NCBI GenBank assembly: GCA_002502785.1
Contig: DAQG01000080.1
Coordinates: forward strand, 1-48,988
Source: Methanothrix harundinacea
Lineage (GTDB): Archaea; Halobacteriota; Methanosarcinia; Methanotrichales; Methanotrichaceae
DNA length: 48,988 nt
Reading direction: 5' to 3'
Of the stretch, positions 25,959-34,928 are shown piece after piece. Made by a program: the position numbers and the translations under genes. Below the pieces are notes generated by a model. It ran no database searches. It saw only the letters and a list, made by a program, of their open reading frames with translations, and was not told the origin of the DNA. Position 1 is the first letter of the stretch. Each line of letters opens with the position of its first letter.

Positions 25959-27140
25959 TCAAATACGACCGCCATCGGGACTCTGGCCCGATGCGTCCAT
26001 CTGCTCGCCCTTTATGGCGGCGTAAATCTCCTCCTGACTTGGTCGATCGGTCTTGACGTACCTTCCGCCGGCTGCCATGCTGATCTTTTTGGCCAAATCC
26101 GACCCCTCGGCTCCGACATCCACCACCAGCAGGTGAACCATTGCCCGCCTCATATCCTCGGCGACCTCTTGGGCCTCGGCCGCCGCGTCTCCTGCCACTT
26201 CCAGAGGAACGTTGGCGCTTCCGTCGGTGATAAGAACCATGATCGGGGTGGCGGAGGGTTCCTTCTCCAGCTCCCGCTTCAATAGGATAAGGCCCGTCGC
26301 GAGGCCGCTGGCAAGAGGCGTCGTCCCGCCGTACTCGATCTTCTCCAGATGCCTCTTTGCCGTCACCACCGCCGAGGTGAAAGGGAGGACCACCTTCGAC
26401 CGCCGTCCCGAGCAGGAGACGAGGGCCACCCTGTCCCTCCTCTGATAGGCGTCTTTGAGTAGCTCAATCACCACCTTCTTGGTGGCCAAGGCGCACTCTT
26501 CCATGGAGAAGCTGGAATCCAGGACGATCCCGATGAGGGTGGCTACCTTTCGCCTCCTCACCTTCTCTCTGAGGTCCTCCTCTCTTATGACAAGGGAGCC
26601 GTTGCCAGAGCGGACCAACGCAGCCCTGAGGGTGGGAGCCAGGGCTACGTCGCTTGTCTTCCCCCTGGGCATCCGGGCCCTCACATACCTCCCCCTCTTT
26701 CCTCGGGCCAGGACCTCCGCCCTCCTGCCTGATGTCGGCGACTTCGAGGCGGTCCGGGTCTCGGATCGCGCGAAATCGGTGAGGATCTCGGTCAGGTCGT
26801 ATGAACCGATCTCTTCCTCACCTCGATGATTGGAAACCGCAAGATCTTCGAGGCCGGATGGATCCATCTCCAGAAATGTTTCGTCCCCGAGAAGGAAGAC
26901 GGCTGCGATCTCCTCCGTCCTGATGGACGATTTTCGCGTTTCCAGGATAGACTTTACCCTGGAGGCGTCCTCCGGGGTGATCATGCCCGCCCTCTCTCTG
27001 GGGATCCTGATCCCGAGCACAGGCACCCCGGCGAAGAATACTTTGCAGCCGTAATTTCTGTCCAGGTTTCGTCGAAAGAGTGCCGCCAGATCTTCGGTTG
27101 GCGGCATTGGGGCGGGGTCGGTGCCCGGCAGCATGATCAT
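25959..27140 (-). CDS. Magnesium/cobalt chelatase-type subunit D, vWA domain (short form)
   Basis: The 393-residue protein has a C-terminal von Willebrand A domain with a complete MIDAS: DSSFSMEE (D-x-S-x-S), GGTTPLASGLA, and VLITDGSAN. A basic linker precedes it, and the N-terminal part lacks a Walker A motif, so this is shorter than plant-type ChlD. Methanogens pair such I/D subunits with CobN for cobalt insertion into corrinoids; no CobN is in this window. Its ATG overlaps the chlI stop in ATGA. It closes with only 12 bases to trm5. Confidence 0.88.
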   Translation of the reverse strand: MIMLPGTDPAPMPPTEDLAALFRRNLDRNYGCKVFFAGVPVLGIRIPRERAGMITPEDASRVKSILETRKSSIRTEEIAAVFLLGDETFLEMDPSGLEDLAVSNHRGEEEIGSYDLTEILTDFARSETRTASKSPTSGRRAEVLARGKRGRYVRARMPRGKTSDVALAPTLRAALVRSGNGSLVIREEDLREKVRRRKVATLIGIVLDSSFSMEECALATKKVVIELLKDAYQRRDRVALVSCSGRRSKVVLPFTSAVVTAKRHLEKIEYGGTTPLASGLATGLILLKRELEKEPSATPIMVLITDGSANVPLEVAGDAAAEAQEVAEDMRRAMVHLLVVDVGAEGSDLAKKISMAAGGRYVKTDRPSQEEIYAAIKGEQMDASGQSPDGGRI

Positions 27141-28402
27141 GTCACCATCGATCGGAGCTTCTCGGGGCTGAACTCGCCGTCGTCGAAGGGGGTCTTTCGC
27201 ATCCTGTGGGGGAGAACCATCTCCGCCGCGGCGACAATGTCAATGGTTTCGACTCTCTCCCGCCCTTCGAAAACGGCGTTGGTTCTCGCGGCCCGCTCGA
27301 TCATGATGTCCGCCCTATGGCCGTCGACCCCGAACTCTACGCAGATTTTGGCGATTTTTCGTAGCTCCCCTTTTCCGGTGCCGATCTTCGGAAGGGCCTT
27401 TTTGGCTGAGACGATCCTGGACCTGAGCCTATCGCTTTCGGCTTTGAACTCCTCTCTGAACTTGACGGGATCTTTGGCGAAGGCGTTTCTCCGCTCGATG
27501 ATCTCGACCCTCTGTTCGACGTCAATAATCCCCCCCACCTCCACCTGGAGGGCGATCCTGTCCAGGAGCTGGGGACGAAGCTCTCCTTCCTCCGGGTTCA
27601 TGCTCCCGACGATGATGAAGCTCGCGGGGTGGCTTGCGCTCACACCTTCCCTCTCTACTGTGTTCATGCCCATGGCGGCGGCGTCCAGGAGGGCGTCGAC
27701 GACGTAGTCGTCCAAAAGGTTGATCTCATCGACGTAGAGGATGCCCCGATTCGCCTCCGCCAGGATCCCGGGCTCAAAGGCCCTCTCCCCGCCACGAAGT
27801 GCACGCTCCATATCCAGGGACCCCACCACCCGGTCTTCGGTGGCCCCCACCGGTAGGTCGACAACCCGCATCGGCCTCACCTCCGTCGGCAAAACGCCCT
27901 CCTTTGCCCTCTCGGCGCACTCCCAGCAGAGGTTTTCCTCGTCCCGAGGGTCGCAGCCGAAGCGGCAGCCCACCACCACCTCGATTCCGGGCAGGACCTC
28001 CGCGAGGCCCCGGACGGCGGTGGACTTGGCCGTACCCTTCTGGCCCCTTATAAGGACGCCTCCTATGGAGGGGTTGATGGCGTTCAGGATCAACGCGCGC
28101 TTCATCTTTTCCTGGCCGACGATGGCGGCGAAGGGATAAAGGAGGCGCTTTGACCGCGCCTGGGAAAGGGCGAAGGCGCTCGGCTTTCTATCCGTTGTTG
28201 GGCCAAAGGCTCCTCCCGTCGGCACCTCTTGACCCTGCCCGGTTCCGGATCTCTGCTCAAGCGGAGATGCCGTTTTTTCATTTGGAGGGGATGGCCTTGA
28301 ATCTGCGGCCTTTTCCTGAGCCGTTTCAGAAGCCCTTTCTGAAACCGTTTCCGAGAACGATCTCCTTTCCCGTATGACGCCAGTTATCCGCAAAATAGCC
28401 AC
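27137..28402 (-). CDS. Magnesium/cobalt chelatase-type AAA ATPase subunit I
   Basis: The 421-residue protein has the ChlI AAA+ core: YPFAAIVGQEKMKRAL, Walker A RGQKGTAKSTAVRGL, a cysteine-bearing insert CDPRDEENLCWEC, Walker B GILYVDEINLLDDYVV and sensor FIIVGSMNPEEGELRPQLLDR. It powers insertion of a metal into a tetrapyrrole. The first 85 residues are low-complexity and absent from the core family. The GTG at 28402 begins one base after the upstream stop; a later start is possible because no ribosome site is clear. Coupled to the D subunit by ATGA. Confidence 0.9.
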   Translation of the reverse strand: MAILRITGVIRERRSFSETVSERASETAQEKAADSRPSPPNEKTASPLEQRSGTGQGQEVPTGGAFGPTTDRKPSAFALSQARSKRLLYPFAAIVGQEKMKRALILNAINPSIGGVLIRGQKGTAKSTAVRGLAEVLPGIEVVVGCRFGCDPRDEENLCWECAERAKEGVLPTEVRPMRVVDLPVGATEDRVVGSLDMERALRGGERAFEPGILAEANRGILYVDEINLLDDYVVDALLDAAAMGMNTVEREGVSASHPASFIIVGSMNPEEGELRPQLLDRIALQVEVGGIIDVEQRVEIIERRNAFAKDPVKFREEFKAESDRLRSRIVSAKKALPKIGTGKGELRKIAKICVEFGVDGHRADIMIERAARTNAVFEGRERVETIDIVAAAEMVLPHRMRKTPFDDGEFSPEKLRSMVT

Positions 28403-28403
28403 C

Positions 28404-28808
28404 TCAAGAGTACCTGAGCATTATCGCCGAGAGCAGGGTTACGATGAGCAATAAGAGCCCCAAGAAGAAGAGCCCGAACAGGGGGTTCAAATTGGGTTTT
28501 TTCTTTTTTGTCGAAAGGTTGTTGAGATAGATGAGGGAGATGCTCATGGTCACCAGGAATATTATCGCCGACACCAGGATCACCGACCCCGCCACAATCA
28601 CGTACTCCGCGGTCCAGGTGTAAGAGGTGGCGTATAAGAGATCCAAAAAGAAGTCCTTGCCGTTCCTCTCGTAGGCGGAGGTGACCCAGAGCATGGTGTA
28701 GGCGATCTCCGCCGCTCCAATAACCGCCGAGGTCATGGCGATGCCGAGGAGGGTGAAGACCGAGCCGATGTCCGAAACCTTTACGTCTATCTCCCATTCC
28801 CTGTCCAA
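28404..28808 (-). CDS. Small membrane protein upstream of chlI
   Basis: The 134-residue protein has three hydrophobic segments near residues 16-42, 66-92 and 107-131, with a Lys-rich loop (TKKKK) before the last. I do not recognise a family. The start is a TTG at 28808, supported by AGGTG seven bases upstream; no ATG gives the first helix. A TATA-like TTTTAATC lies near 28840. Its stop is one base from the chlI GTG, so it heads the chelatase operon and could anchor or sense for it, which is inference. Confidence 0.7.
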   Translation of the reverse strand: MDREWEIDVKVSDIGSVFTLLGIAMTSAVIGAAEIAYTMLWVTSAYERNGKDFFLDLLYATSYTWTAEYVIVAGSVILVSAIIFLVTMSISLIYLNNLSTKKKKPNLNPLFGLFFLGLLLLIVTLLSAIMLRYS

Positions 28809-29108
28809 ACAAGTTCACCTGCAGAGGGTTATGTCGAGGTGGATTAAAAGGGTTTAGATGGTGGGTTGAGTCAGGTGCCCAAATCATCCGATAGGAAGGA
28901 CATATGCTGCGAGTTCGTGAAGAGTTGCTTCAACTAGTTTAAAATTTATCGAATTGGGGGTCGAAACATCGTACCGGCTTTCTCGCCTCAAACCACCTTT
29001 TTCGAGAGGCCAAAAACGTCAAATATAATACTGTCTCAATTTACAATGTGTTCGCGATCTGGATAGCCTTAAATCGATCAAACCCCAACATCAGCTAAGG
29101 TGTGAGAC
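28809..29108. promoter_or_regulatory. Divergent promoter region of the chelatase operon and Cdc48
   Basis: No gene is seen in these 300 bases. On the minus strand TTTTAATC near 28840 could drive the membrane protein-chlI-chlD-trm5 operon. On the plus strand AAATATAATAC near 29018-29028 and CTTAAATCG near 29068 are candidate TATA boxes for the Cdc48 gene. Confidence 0.45.
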
Positions 29109-31319
29109 GTGAAAGAGATTCAGCTCAAGGTGGCCAAGGCTTACCCCAACGACTCGGCCAGGGGTATAGCACGGCTCGATCCCAACGCCCTCCTTACCCT
29201 GCGGCTCTCGCCCGGTGACATCATCGAGATCGAGGGAAGGAGGACCTCCGCGGCCAAGGTCTGGCGCGCCGATCGGCAGGATTGGAGCCAGGACTACATC
29301 AGGATAGACGGCTTCATCAGGCACAACATAGGGGCGAGCATAGGGGACCGGGTCAAGATAAGGAAGGCGAAAGAGGGCGAGGCCCTGAGGGTGGTCCTAT
29401 CTCCCCCATCCGGCACTCACACCTACTACGGCGAGGACGCGGCCGAGCAGATCAAAAGGCAGACCCTGAAGCGGCCGATCGTCAGGGGCGACGTACTCCC
29501 GATCATGAGCTCTTCGGGCCATCCCTTCATAGGACGGATGGAGGCGGTGCCCCTCGTAGTCGCAGATACGGATCCCGAGGGCGTGGTGGTGATCACCGAG
29601 AGGACCGAGGTCTCCCTCCTCGACCGGCCAGCCAAGGGATTCGGGTCCTTGAATGGGACCGGGATCACTTACGAAGACGTCGGAGGCCTGCGAAACGAGG
29701 TCCAGCGAGTGCGGGAGATGATCGAGCTTCCCATGAAGCACCCTGAGGTCTTCCAGAAGCTGGGGATAGACCCGCCAAAGGGCGTCCTCCTTCACGGCTC
29801 CCCGGGGACCGGAAAGACCCTGATCGCGAAGGCCGTCGCCAACGAGACGAACGCCAACTTCTTCTCTATCGCAGGTCCCGAGGTGATGTCCAAGTACTAC
29901 GGCGAGAGCGAGCAGAGGCTCCGGGAGATCTTCGAGGAGGCCAACCGGAACACCCCATCGATAATCTTCATCGACGAGCTCGACTCCATCGCCCCCAAGA
30001 GGGGCGAGGTGACGGGCGAGGTCGAGCGGAGGGTCGTCGCCCAGCTCCTGGCCATGATGGACGGTCTCAAGGAGAGGGGCCAGGTGGTGGTGATCGGAGC
30101 CACCAACAGGATCGACGCCATCGATCCGGCTTTGAGGCGTCCGGGCAGGTTCGACCGGGAGATCGAGATCGGAGTTCCCGACAGGATCGATCGGATGGAG
30201 ATACTCCAGATCCACGTCAGGAACATGCCGATCGACGAATCGGTGAATCTAGACGACCTCGCCGACAGGACCAACGGCTTCGTAGGAGCCGACATATCCG
30301 CCCTCTGCAAAGAGGCGGCCATGAAGGTCCTCCGAAGACACCTTCCCGATATCTCCTTTGACGACGACATCCCTGAAGAGGTCCTGGACCAGATGTCGGT
30401 AACTGGGCACGATTTCGAGAACGCCCTCAAAGAGATTGAGCCCTCCGCCATGAGGGAGGTCATGGTGGAGATCTCCGACGTGAGCTGGAAGGACGTGGGG
30501 GGTATTGGCCTCCTCCGGCAGGAGATCGTCGAATCGGTGGAGTGGCCGCTTAAGCGGCCCGCCAAGTTCGAGGAGATGGGGATACGGCCTCCAAGGGGCG
30601 TTCTCCTCTACGGCCCTCCGGGGACGGGAAAGACCCTCATTGCAAGAGCCGTCGCAAAGGAGACGAAAGCCAACTTCATATCGATCAAGGGCCCCCAGCT
30701 TCTCTCCAAGTGGGTCGGTGAGTCGGAGAAGGCCGTAAGGGAGGTCTTCAAAAAGGCGAGACAGGTCTCCCCTGCCATCATCTTCTTCGATGAGCTCGAC
30801 GCCATAGCTCCTATGAGGGGTATGGAGGAGGGTCACAGGACGTCGGAAAGGGTTGTAAACCAGCTTCTAGCAGAGCTCGACGGCCTTGAGACCCTGAAGG
30901 ACGTGGTGGTGATCGCCGCCACCAACCGGCCTGACATCATCGATCCCGCTCTCCTCAGGTCCGGCAGGTTCGACCGGCTCCTCTTCGTCGGTCCTCCCGA
31001 CAGGGCCGGAAGGCTGGAGATCCTCAAGATCCACACCGCAAAAACGCCTAACGGCGACGACGTAAGCCTGGAGGAGCTGGCGGAGCTGACAGAAAGCTAC
31101 GTGGGGTCGGACCTTGAGTCCCTCTGCAGGGAGGCTGTTATGCTGGCCCTGAGAGAGGACCCGGAGACTGAAGAGGTGGAGATGAGACACTACCGAGAGG
31201 CTCTGAAGAGGGTCAGGCCCAGCTTCGAGGAGAACATGGTACGGTACTACGAGCGGATCAACGAGAGGTTCAGGGGCGGCGTCAAGGTAGATCCCAGCTC
31301 CTATCTGGGGTACCGGTGA
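29109..31319 (+). CDS. Cdc48/VAT (p97) AAA+ unfoldase
   Basis: The 736-residue ATPase has an N-domain (about residues 1-185) and two AAA modules. D1 has Walker A GSPGTGKT near 231 and Walker B FIDELDSIAPKRGE. D2 has GPPGTGKT near 501 and FFDELDAIAPMRG. Each is followed by an arginine-finger region (RRPGRFDRE, LRSGRFDRL). The hexamer unfolds proteins, with or without the proteasome. In D1 the second P of the usual GPPGTGKT is partly replaced (Ser for Pro), a mild variation. The start is GTG at 29109, with AAGGTG seven bases upstream. Confidence 0.97.
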   Translation: MKEIQLKVAKAYPNDSARGIARLDPNALLTLRLSPGDIIEIEGRRTSAAKVWRADRQDWSQDYIRIDGFIRHNIGASIGDRVKIRKAKEGEALRVVLSPPSGTHTYYGEDAAEQIKRQTLKRPIVRGDVLPIMSSSGHPFIGRMEAVPLVVADTDPEGVVVITERTEVSLLDRPAKGFGSLNGTGITYEDVGGLRNEVQRVREMIELPMKHPEVFQKLGIDPPKGVLLHGSPGTGKTLIAKAVANETNANFFSIAGPEVMSKYYGESEQRLREIFEEANRNTPSIIFIDELDSIAPKRGEVTGEVERRVVAQLLAMMDGLKERGQVVVIGATNRIDAIDPALRRPGRFDREIEIGVPDRIDRMEILQIHVRNMPIDESVNLDDLADRTNGFVGADISALCKEAAMKVLRRHLPDISFDDDIPEEVLDQMSVTGHDFENALKEIEPSAMREVMVEISDVSWKDVGGIGLLRQEIVESVEWPLKRPAKFEEMGIRPPRGVLLYGPPGTGKTLIARAVAKETKANFISIKGPQLLSKWVGESEKAVREVFKKARQVSPAIIFFDELDAIAPMRGMEEGHRTSERVVNQLLAELDGLETLKDVVVIAATNRPDIIDPALLRSGRFDRLLFVGPPDRAGRLEILKIHTAKTPNGDDVSLEELAELTESYVGSDLESLCREAVMLALREDPETEEVEMRHYREALKRVRPSFEENMVRYYERINERFRGGVKVDPSSYLGYR

Positions 31320-31331
31320 GGTGAGAAGATC

Positions 31332-31583
31332 ATGTCCAAAATTTACGCCCGTAGCCTCGCCGGAAAGGAGATTGTGACGATGGGGGGGACCGTCCTTGGG
31401 GATCTCGAGAACATCATCCTCGATCCCGAGACCGGAAAGCTGATCGACCTGTTGGTCAAGCCCGATTCAGAGCTTGAGCTTGCCAGGTACCGGAAGGAGG
31501 GGAAGCTGATCCTGGTTCCCTTCTCCTCGGTCTGCGCGCTCAAAGACTACATCGTCGTCGACGAGAAGAGGGCAGAGAGGTAG
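31332..31583 (+). CDS. PRC-barrel domain protein
   Basis: This 83-residue protein is a single PRC-barrel. It shows RSLAGKEIVTMGGTVLGDLENI, DPETGKLIDLLVKPD, and a closing VPFSSVCALKDYIVVDE. PRC-barrels are found in photosystem H subunits, RimM and small archaeal proteins that often bind RNA or partner proteins. GAGGTG precedes the ATG. It is 12 bases after Cdc48 on the same strand, so it may be a partner or adaptor. Confidence 0.9.
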   Translation: MSKIYARSLAGKEIVTMGGTVLGDLENIILDPETGKLIDLLVKPDSELELARYRKEGKLILVPFSSVCALKDYIVVDEKRAER

Positions 31584-31613
31584 AGGAGAGGGTTTGTTGG
31601 GGCGAACGAGAGC

Positions 31614-31781
31614 GTGATAAAGCCGGTCACCGGCCTTTTCCTCATATTCTGGGGCATTGTGAAGGTCTACCAGGGCTGGGTGCTCTTCAACGGCGGCGAC
31701 GACCTCGGCGTCGGGTTGATCGTCTTCGGTGCCCTGGCGGCCCTCGTCGGAGGCCTATTTCTGAGGGACTCCCTGAGGTGA
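31614..31781 (+). CDS. Small two-helix membrane protein
   Basis: A 55-codon frame from GTG (31614) to TGA (31779-31781) encodes two hydrophobic helices joined by a GGDDLGVG turn, ending in RDSLR. The ribosome site is weak. Codon use and good hydrophobic pattern support it. It follows the PRC-barrel gene by 30 bases and could be in the same transcript. No family recognised. Confidence 0.55.
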   Translation: MIKPVTGLFLIFWGIVKVYQGWVLFNGGDDLGVGLIVFGALAALVGGLFLRDSLR

Positions 31782-31934
31782 AAAGACCTGCTCTCTGGCC
31801 TGAGGCTGACATTAGGCCGTTTCTCTATCCTTGAAGTTACGAATCTCGTTCATCAATCTCTCAAGCCGCGTTGCCCCTAATTCTCCCTACAATCCGGGAA
31901 AAGTTTAATTCATCTTGCAAACCACTCTTGGTCG

Positions 31935-32504
31935 ATGACCAGGACAGGATCTTATATCGTTGTGGGAGTCTTTGTCATACTTGTTATTTTTGGAGCTGGT
32001 TGCTTGACTAAGGATAAAGATGATGTAAAGAGCGCGGAAGGTGTTGGGGGGACGAAGGTTCTCCTGGAGACGAATATGGGCGACGTTACGATTCAGCTTT
32101 ACGACGACATGCCCGTCACCGCGGGCAACTTCAGAAAGCTGGTGGATGGCGGCTTCTACGACGGCGTGATATTCCACAGGGTCATAGACGGATTCATGAT
32201 CCAGGGCGGCGACCCCACGGGGACGGGCCGCGGGGGTCCCGGCTACACGATTAAGGACGAGTTCACAGACCACAACAGAAACAGCAGAGGGACGATCTCC
32301 ATGGCGAACGCCGGCCCCAATACTGGAGGCAGCCAGTTCTTCATAAACCTCGTCGACAACAATTACCTGGATAAGATGCATCCGGTATTCGGCGAGGTCG
32401 TGGACGGCATGGACGTCGTGGACAAGATGGGTAAAGTCAAGACCGGCCCTATGGACAGGCCTCTGAAAGACGTCGTGATAGTGAAGGCGAAGGTCATTTC
32501 CTGA
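31935..32504 (+). CDS. Lipoprotein-type cyclophilin peptidyl-prolyl isomerase
   Basis: The 189-residue protein starts with a hydrophobic segment ending FGAGC (Cys23), a lipobox, so it should be exported and lipid-anchored. The cyclophilin domain is intact: FHRVIDGFMIQGGDPTGTG, SRGTISMANAGPNTGGSQFF and FGEVVDGMDVVDKM. It is the third prolyl isomerase of the window and the only one predicted outside the cell, where it could fold surface proteins such as those near AglB. A TATA-like GTTTAATTC lies about 25-35 bases upstream, so the leader is very short. Confidence 0.93.
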   Translation: MTRTGSYIVVGVFVILVIFGAGCLTKDKDDVKSAEGVGGTKVLLETNMGDVTIQLYDDMPVTAGNFRKLVDGGFYDGVIFHRVIDGFMIQGGDPTGTGRGGPGYTIKDEFTDHNRNSRGTISMANAGPNTGGSQFFINLVDNNYLDKMHPVFGEVVDGMDVVDKMGKVKTGPMDRPLKDVVIVKAKVIS

Positions 32505-32614
32505 GCCTCTCTTCTCCTTTTACCCGGTCCCCCCCGACCACAAGATCCGCCTCGGCCCCGTCACAACCTGTAAATACTCTTCACGATGATGAGGGAGAAA
32601 AACGATGGGGGTCA

Positions 32615-34768
32615 TTGAGGCTGGATCGAGGAGATGTGCGGGAACTCGCGGGCGTTTTCGCCGTATTTCTTCTTGGCCTACTTCTGAGGATCGCTCCATT
32701 GAGAGGCGCCCTAGTCGGCGGAGATGTTCTTTTCTACGGCTCGGACTCCTTCTACCACATGAGGAGGGTCCTCTACACCGTCGATCACTTTCCCCACACC
32801 CTCTGGTTCGACTCCTACATCGATTACCCGAAGGGCTTTGAGCTGATGTGGCCGCCGCTATTCGATCAGCTGATCGCGGGGGTCGCCCTTCTCTTCGGGG
32901 CTGAATCCCAGAAGCAGATCGAGATCGTCGGGGCGATCATGCCGCCGATCCTCGGGTCTCTGACCGTCGTCGCCCTCTACTTTTTGGCCCGAGAGCTTTT
33001 CGGACGTCGGGCGGGGCTCCTCTCGGCCCTATTTCTGGCGATAAACCCCCAGCACGTCAGCGCCACCATCTTCGCCCGGTCAGACCACCACGTCTTTGAG
33101 ACCTTCCTTCTGGTGAACATCGTCCTTTTTCTCGCCATCGCCCTCAATAGGCGCGAAAAAAGGCTCTGGTTTGCGGCCGCCGCTGGTGTTTTGATGGCGG
33201 CTCTCGCCTACACCTGGATAGGCGCTGCCGCCTATCTCGGGATCTTTTTGGTATACGTCGCGATCCAGGCCACCCTCGATTTGCGCCGACGGGTCTCCTC
33301 GAAAGATGACCTCATGGTATTTCTTATCGCCTTTGGGGTTGCGCTGGTCCTGATGCTCCCCTTCTGGAAGGAGACGTGGCTTTTGCCCTCTTTCTTCGCC
33401 GCATTTGGAATTTTTCTTGTGATCTCAGCTATGCTGGCGTTGTCCCGCTTGTTTCTGGAAAGAAACCTGTCATGGACCGCCTTTCCCCTGATAATCGTAA
33501 TCCTGGGATACCTGATCTTGATATCGGCCTACGCCATCGGTCAGTCGATGGGAGTATATGCTATCTTCAATGAGGGGTTGAGCTATTTCTTCGGCTGTAG
33601 CCTCTCCCAAAAGGTGGTGGAGTCGGTTCCCCTCCACGGAGCTGTAAGGCCCCTTTCGGTCGCGGGGTTCAATTTGACGATAGCGGTGATGGGCTTTGCC
33701 CACCTCTGGCGCACTGACATAAATAGGCCTCAACTGCTGTTCCTGGTCTGGACCGTATCTGTCCTCGTCCTCGCCGTCTTCCAGAACCGTTTCATGTACG
33801 TCTTCTCGGCCAGCATGTCGATTCTGATGGCACTGTTCTTCTTCAGGGCGGCGGCGATCGTCGGCGATTCAAAATGGGCCAGTAAGAACCGCGATATCTT
33901 GAAATTTCTCGCCCCGGCCCTTCTCCTTCTCCTCGTCCTACCCTCGGCGACGAGCGTTTCGGGCGTCTTCGCGGTCCGTCCAGCCATCGCAGAAGACGGC
34001 TGGAACGAGCCCCTCCTCTGGCTGGAGGAAAACTCGATGGAGACCGCTGGCTTCCTGGACCTGAATCAGACACCAGAATACGGGGTTCTCTCCTGGTGGG
34101 ATCGGGGCAACTGGATCCTTTACAGGTCCAAAAGACCGGTGGTGTCAAACGGATTTCAGGCCGGAGCCGAGGACGCTGCGCGGTTCTTCCTATCCGAAGA
34201 TGAAGAGAAAGCCGTTTTGATCATGGATGAAAGAAGATCGAGGTATGCAGTGACCGATTCGAATATGCTCCTATCTGGGCTATCGGCGATGGCTTTATGG
34301 ACGGGCGAGGACCCTGCCGATTACGTCAGGAAGAACAAAAGGGGCTACGAACACACCGAAAAGTTCCTGAGAACAATCCTTGCCCGCTGCCATCTATTCG
34401 ACTGCCAGGACATGAGCCACATCCGGCTGATATACGAGTCGAAACGGGAGGGATCGAACTCCACGTCAAATCAGGTGAAGATCTTCGAATGCGTATCAGG
34501 CGCCAGGATTGCAGGCACTTCAACGACGGCTGCGCCGATCACTGCGGTCCTGAACCTGACTACGAGCCAGGGAAGGCGTTTTCAGTACACGAAGACGGCG
34601 GTGCCCCAAAATGGTCGCTATGAGATGATCGTTCCCTATTCGACGGAGTGCGAGGGCGGAGTCTGCGCCATCGGACCCTACCTGGTATCGTCCGGCGGCG
34701 AAAGCCGACTTGTAGACGTCGGCGAGATGGAGGTTCTCCATGGAGGAGAGATCGCAGTCGACTTCTGA
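32615..34768 (+). CDS. aglB: Oligosaccharyltransferase AglB (Stt3)
   Basis: The 717-residue membrane enzyme transfers a lipid-linked glycan to Asn in N-x-S/T sequons of exported proteins. The N-terminal part has about 12 membrane segments, an early GSDSFYHMRRV catalytic Asp motif (about residues 44-54) and FARSDHHVFETF near 155. The soluble C-terminal domain carries the SWWDRGNW form of the WWDxG motif near 494. The start is TTG at 32615 with GGGGTC just before; a GTG seven codons on is an alternative. Surface-protein genes follow and precede nearby. Confidence 0.93.
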   Translation: MRLDRGDVRELAGVFAVFLLGLLLRIAPLRGALVGGDVLFYGSDSFYHMRRVLYTVDHFPHTLWFDSYIDYPKGFELMWPPLFDQLIAGVALLFGAESQKQIEIVGAIMPPILGSLTVVALYFLARELFGRRAGLLSALFLAINPQHVSATIFARSDHHVFETFLLVNIVLFLAIALNRREKRLWFAAAAGVLMAALAYTWIGAAAYLGIFLVYVAIQATLDLRRRVSSKDDLMVFLIAFGVALVLMLPFWKETWLLPSFFAAFGIFLVISAMLALSRLFLERNLSWTAFPLIIVILGYLILISAYAIGQSMGVYAIFNEGLSYFFGCSLSQKVVESVPLHGAVRPLSVAGFNLTIAVMGFAHLWRTDINRPQLLFLVWTVSVLVLAVFQNRFMYVFSASMSILMALFFFRAAAIVGDSKWASKNRDILKFLAPALLLLLVLPSATSVSGVFAVRPAIAEDGWNEPLLWLEENSMETAGFLDLNQTPEYGVLSWWDRGNWILYRSKRPVVSNGFQAGAEDAARFFLSEDEEKAVLIMDERRSRYAVTDSNMLLSGLSAMALWTGEDPADYVRKNKRGYEHTEKFLRTILARCHLFDCQDMSHIRLIYESKREGSNSTSNQVKIFECVSGARIAGTSTTAAPITAVLNLTTSQGRRFQYTKTAVPQNGRYEMIVPYSTECEGGVCAIGPYLVSSGGESRLVDVGEMEVLHGGEIAVDF

Positions 34769-34928
34769 TGGCGTCGCCCTTCCAAAAGTCTTAAACCCAC
34801 CTCGATCCAACTCAGTTGAGTCGGATATTTCAAAAGTCGAGGGAGCTGGCCACCGAACCGAAGCACCAAAATCAGATCGGTGGCTATTTCAAAGATGTTG
34901 TTACATGGGATTGATGCGAGGATTTGCT

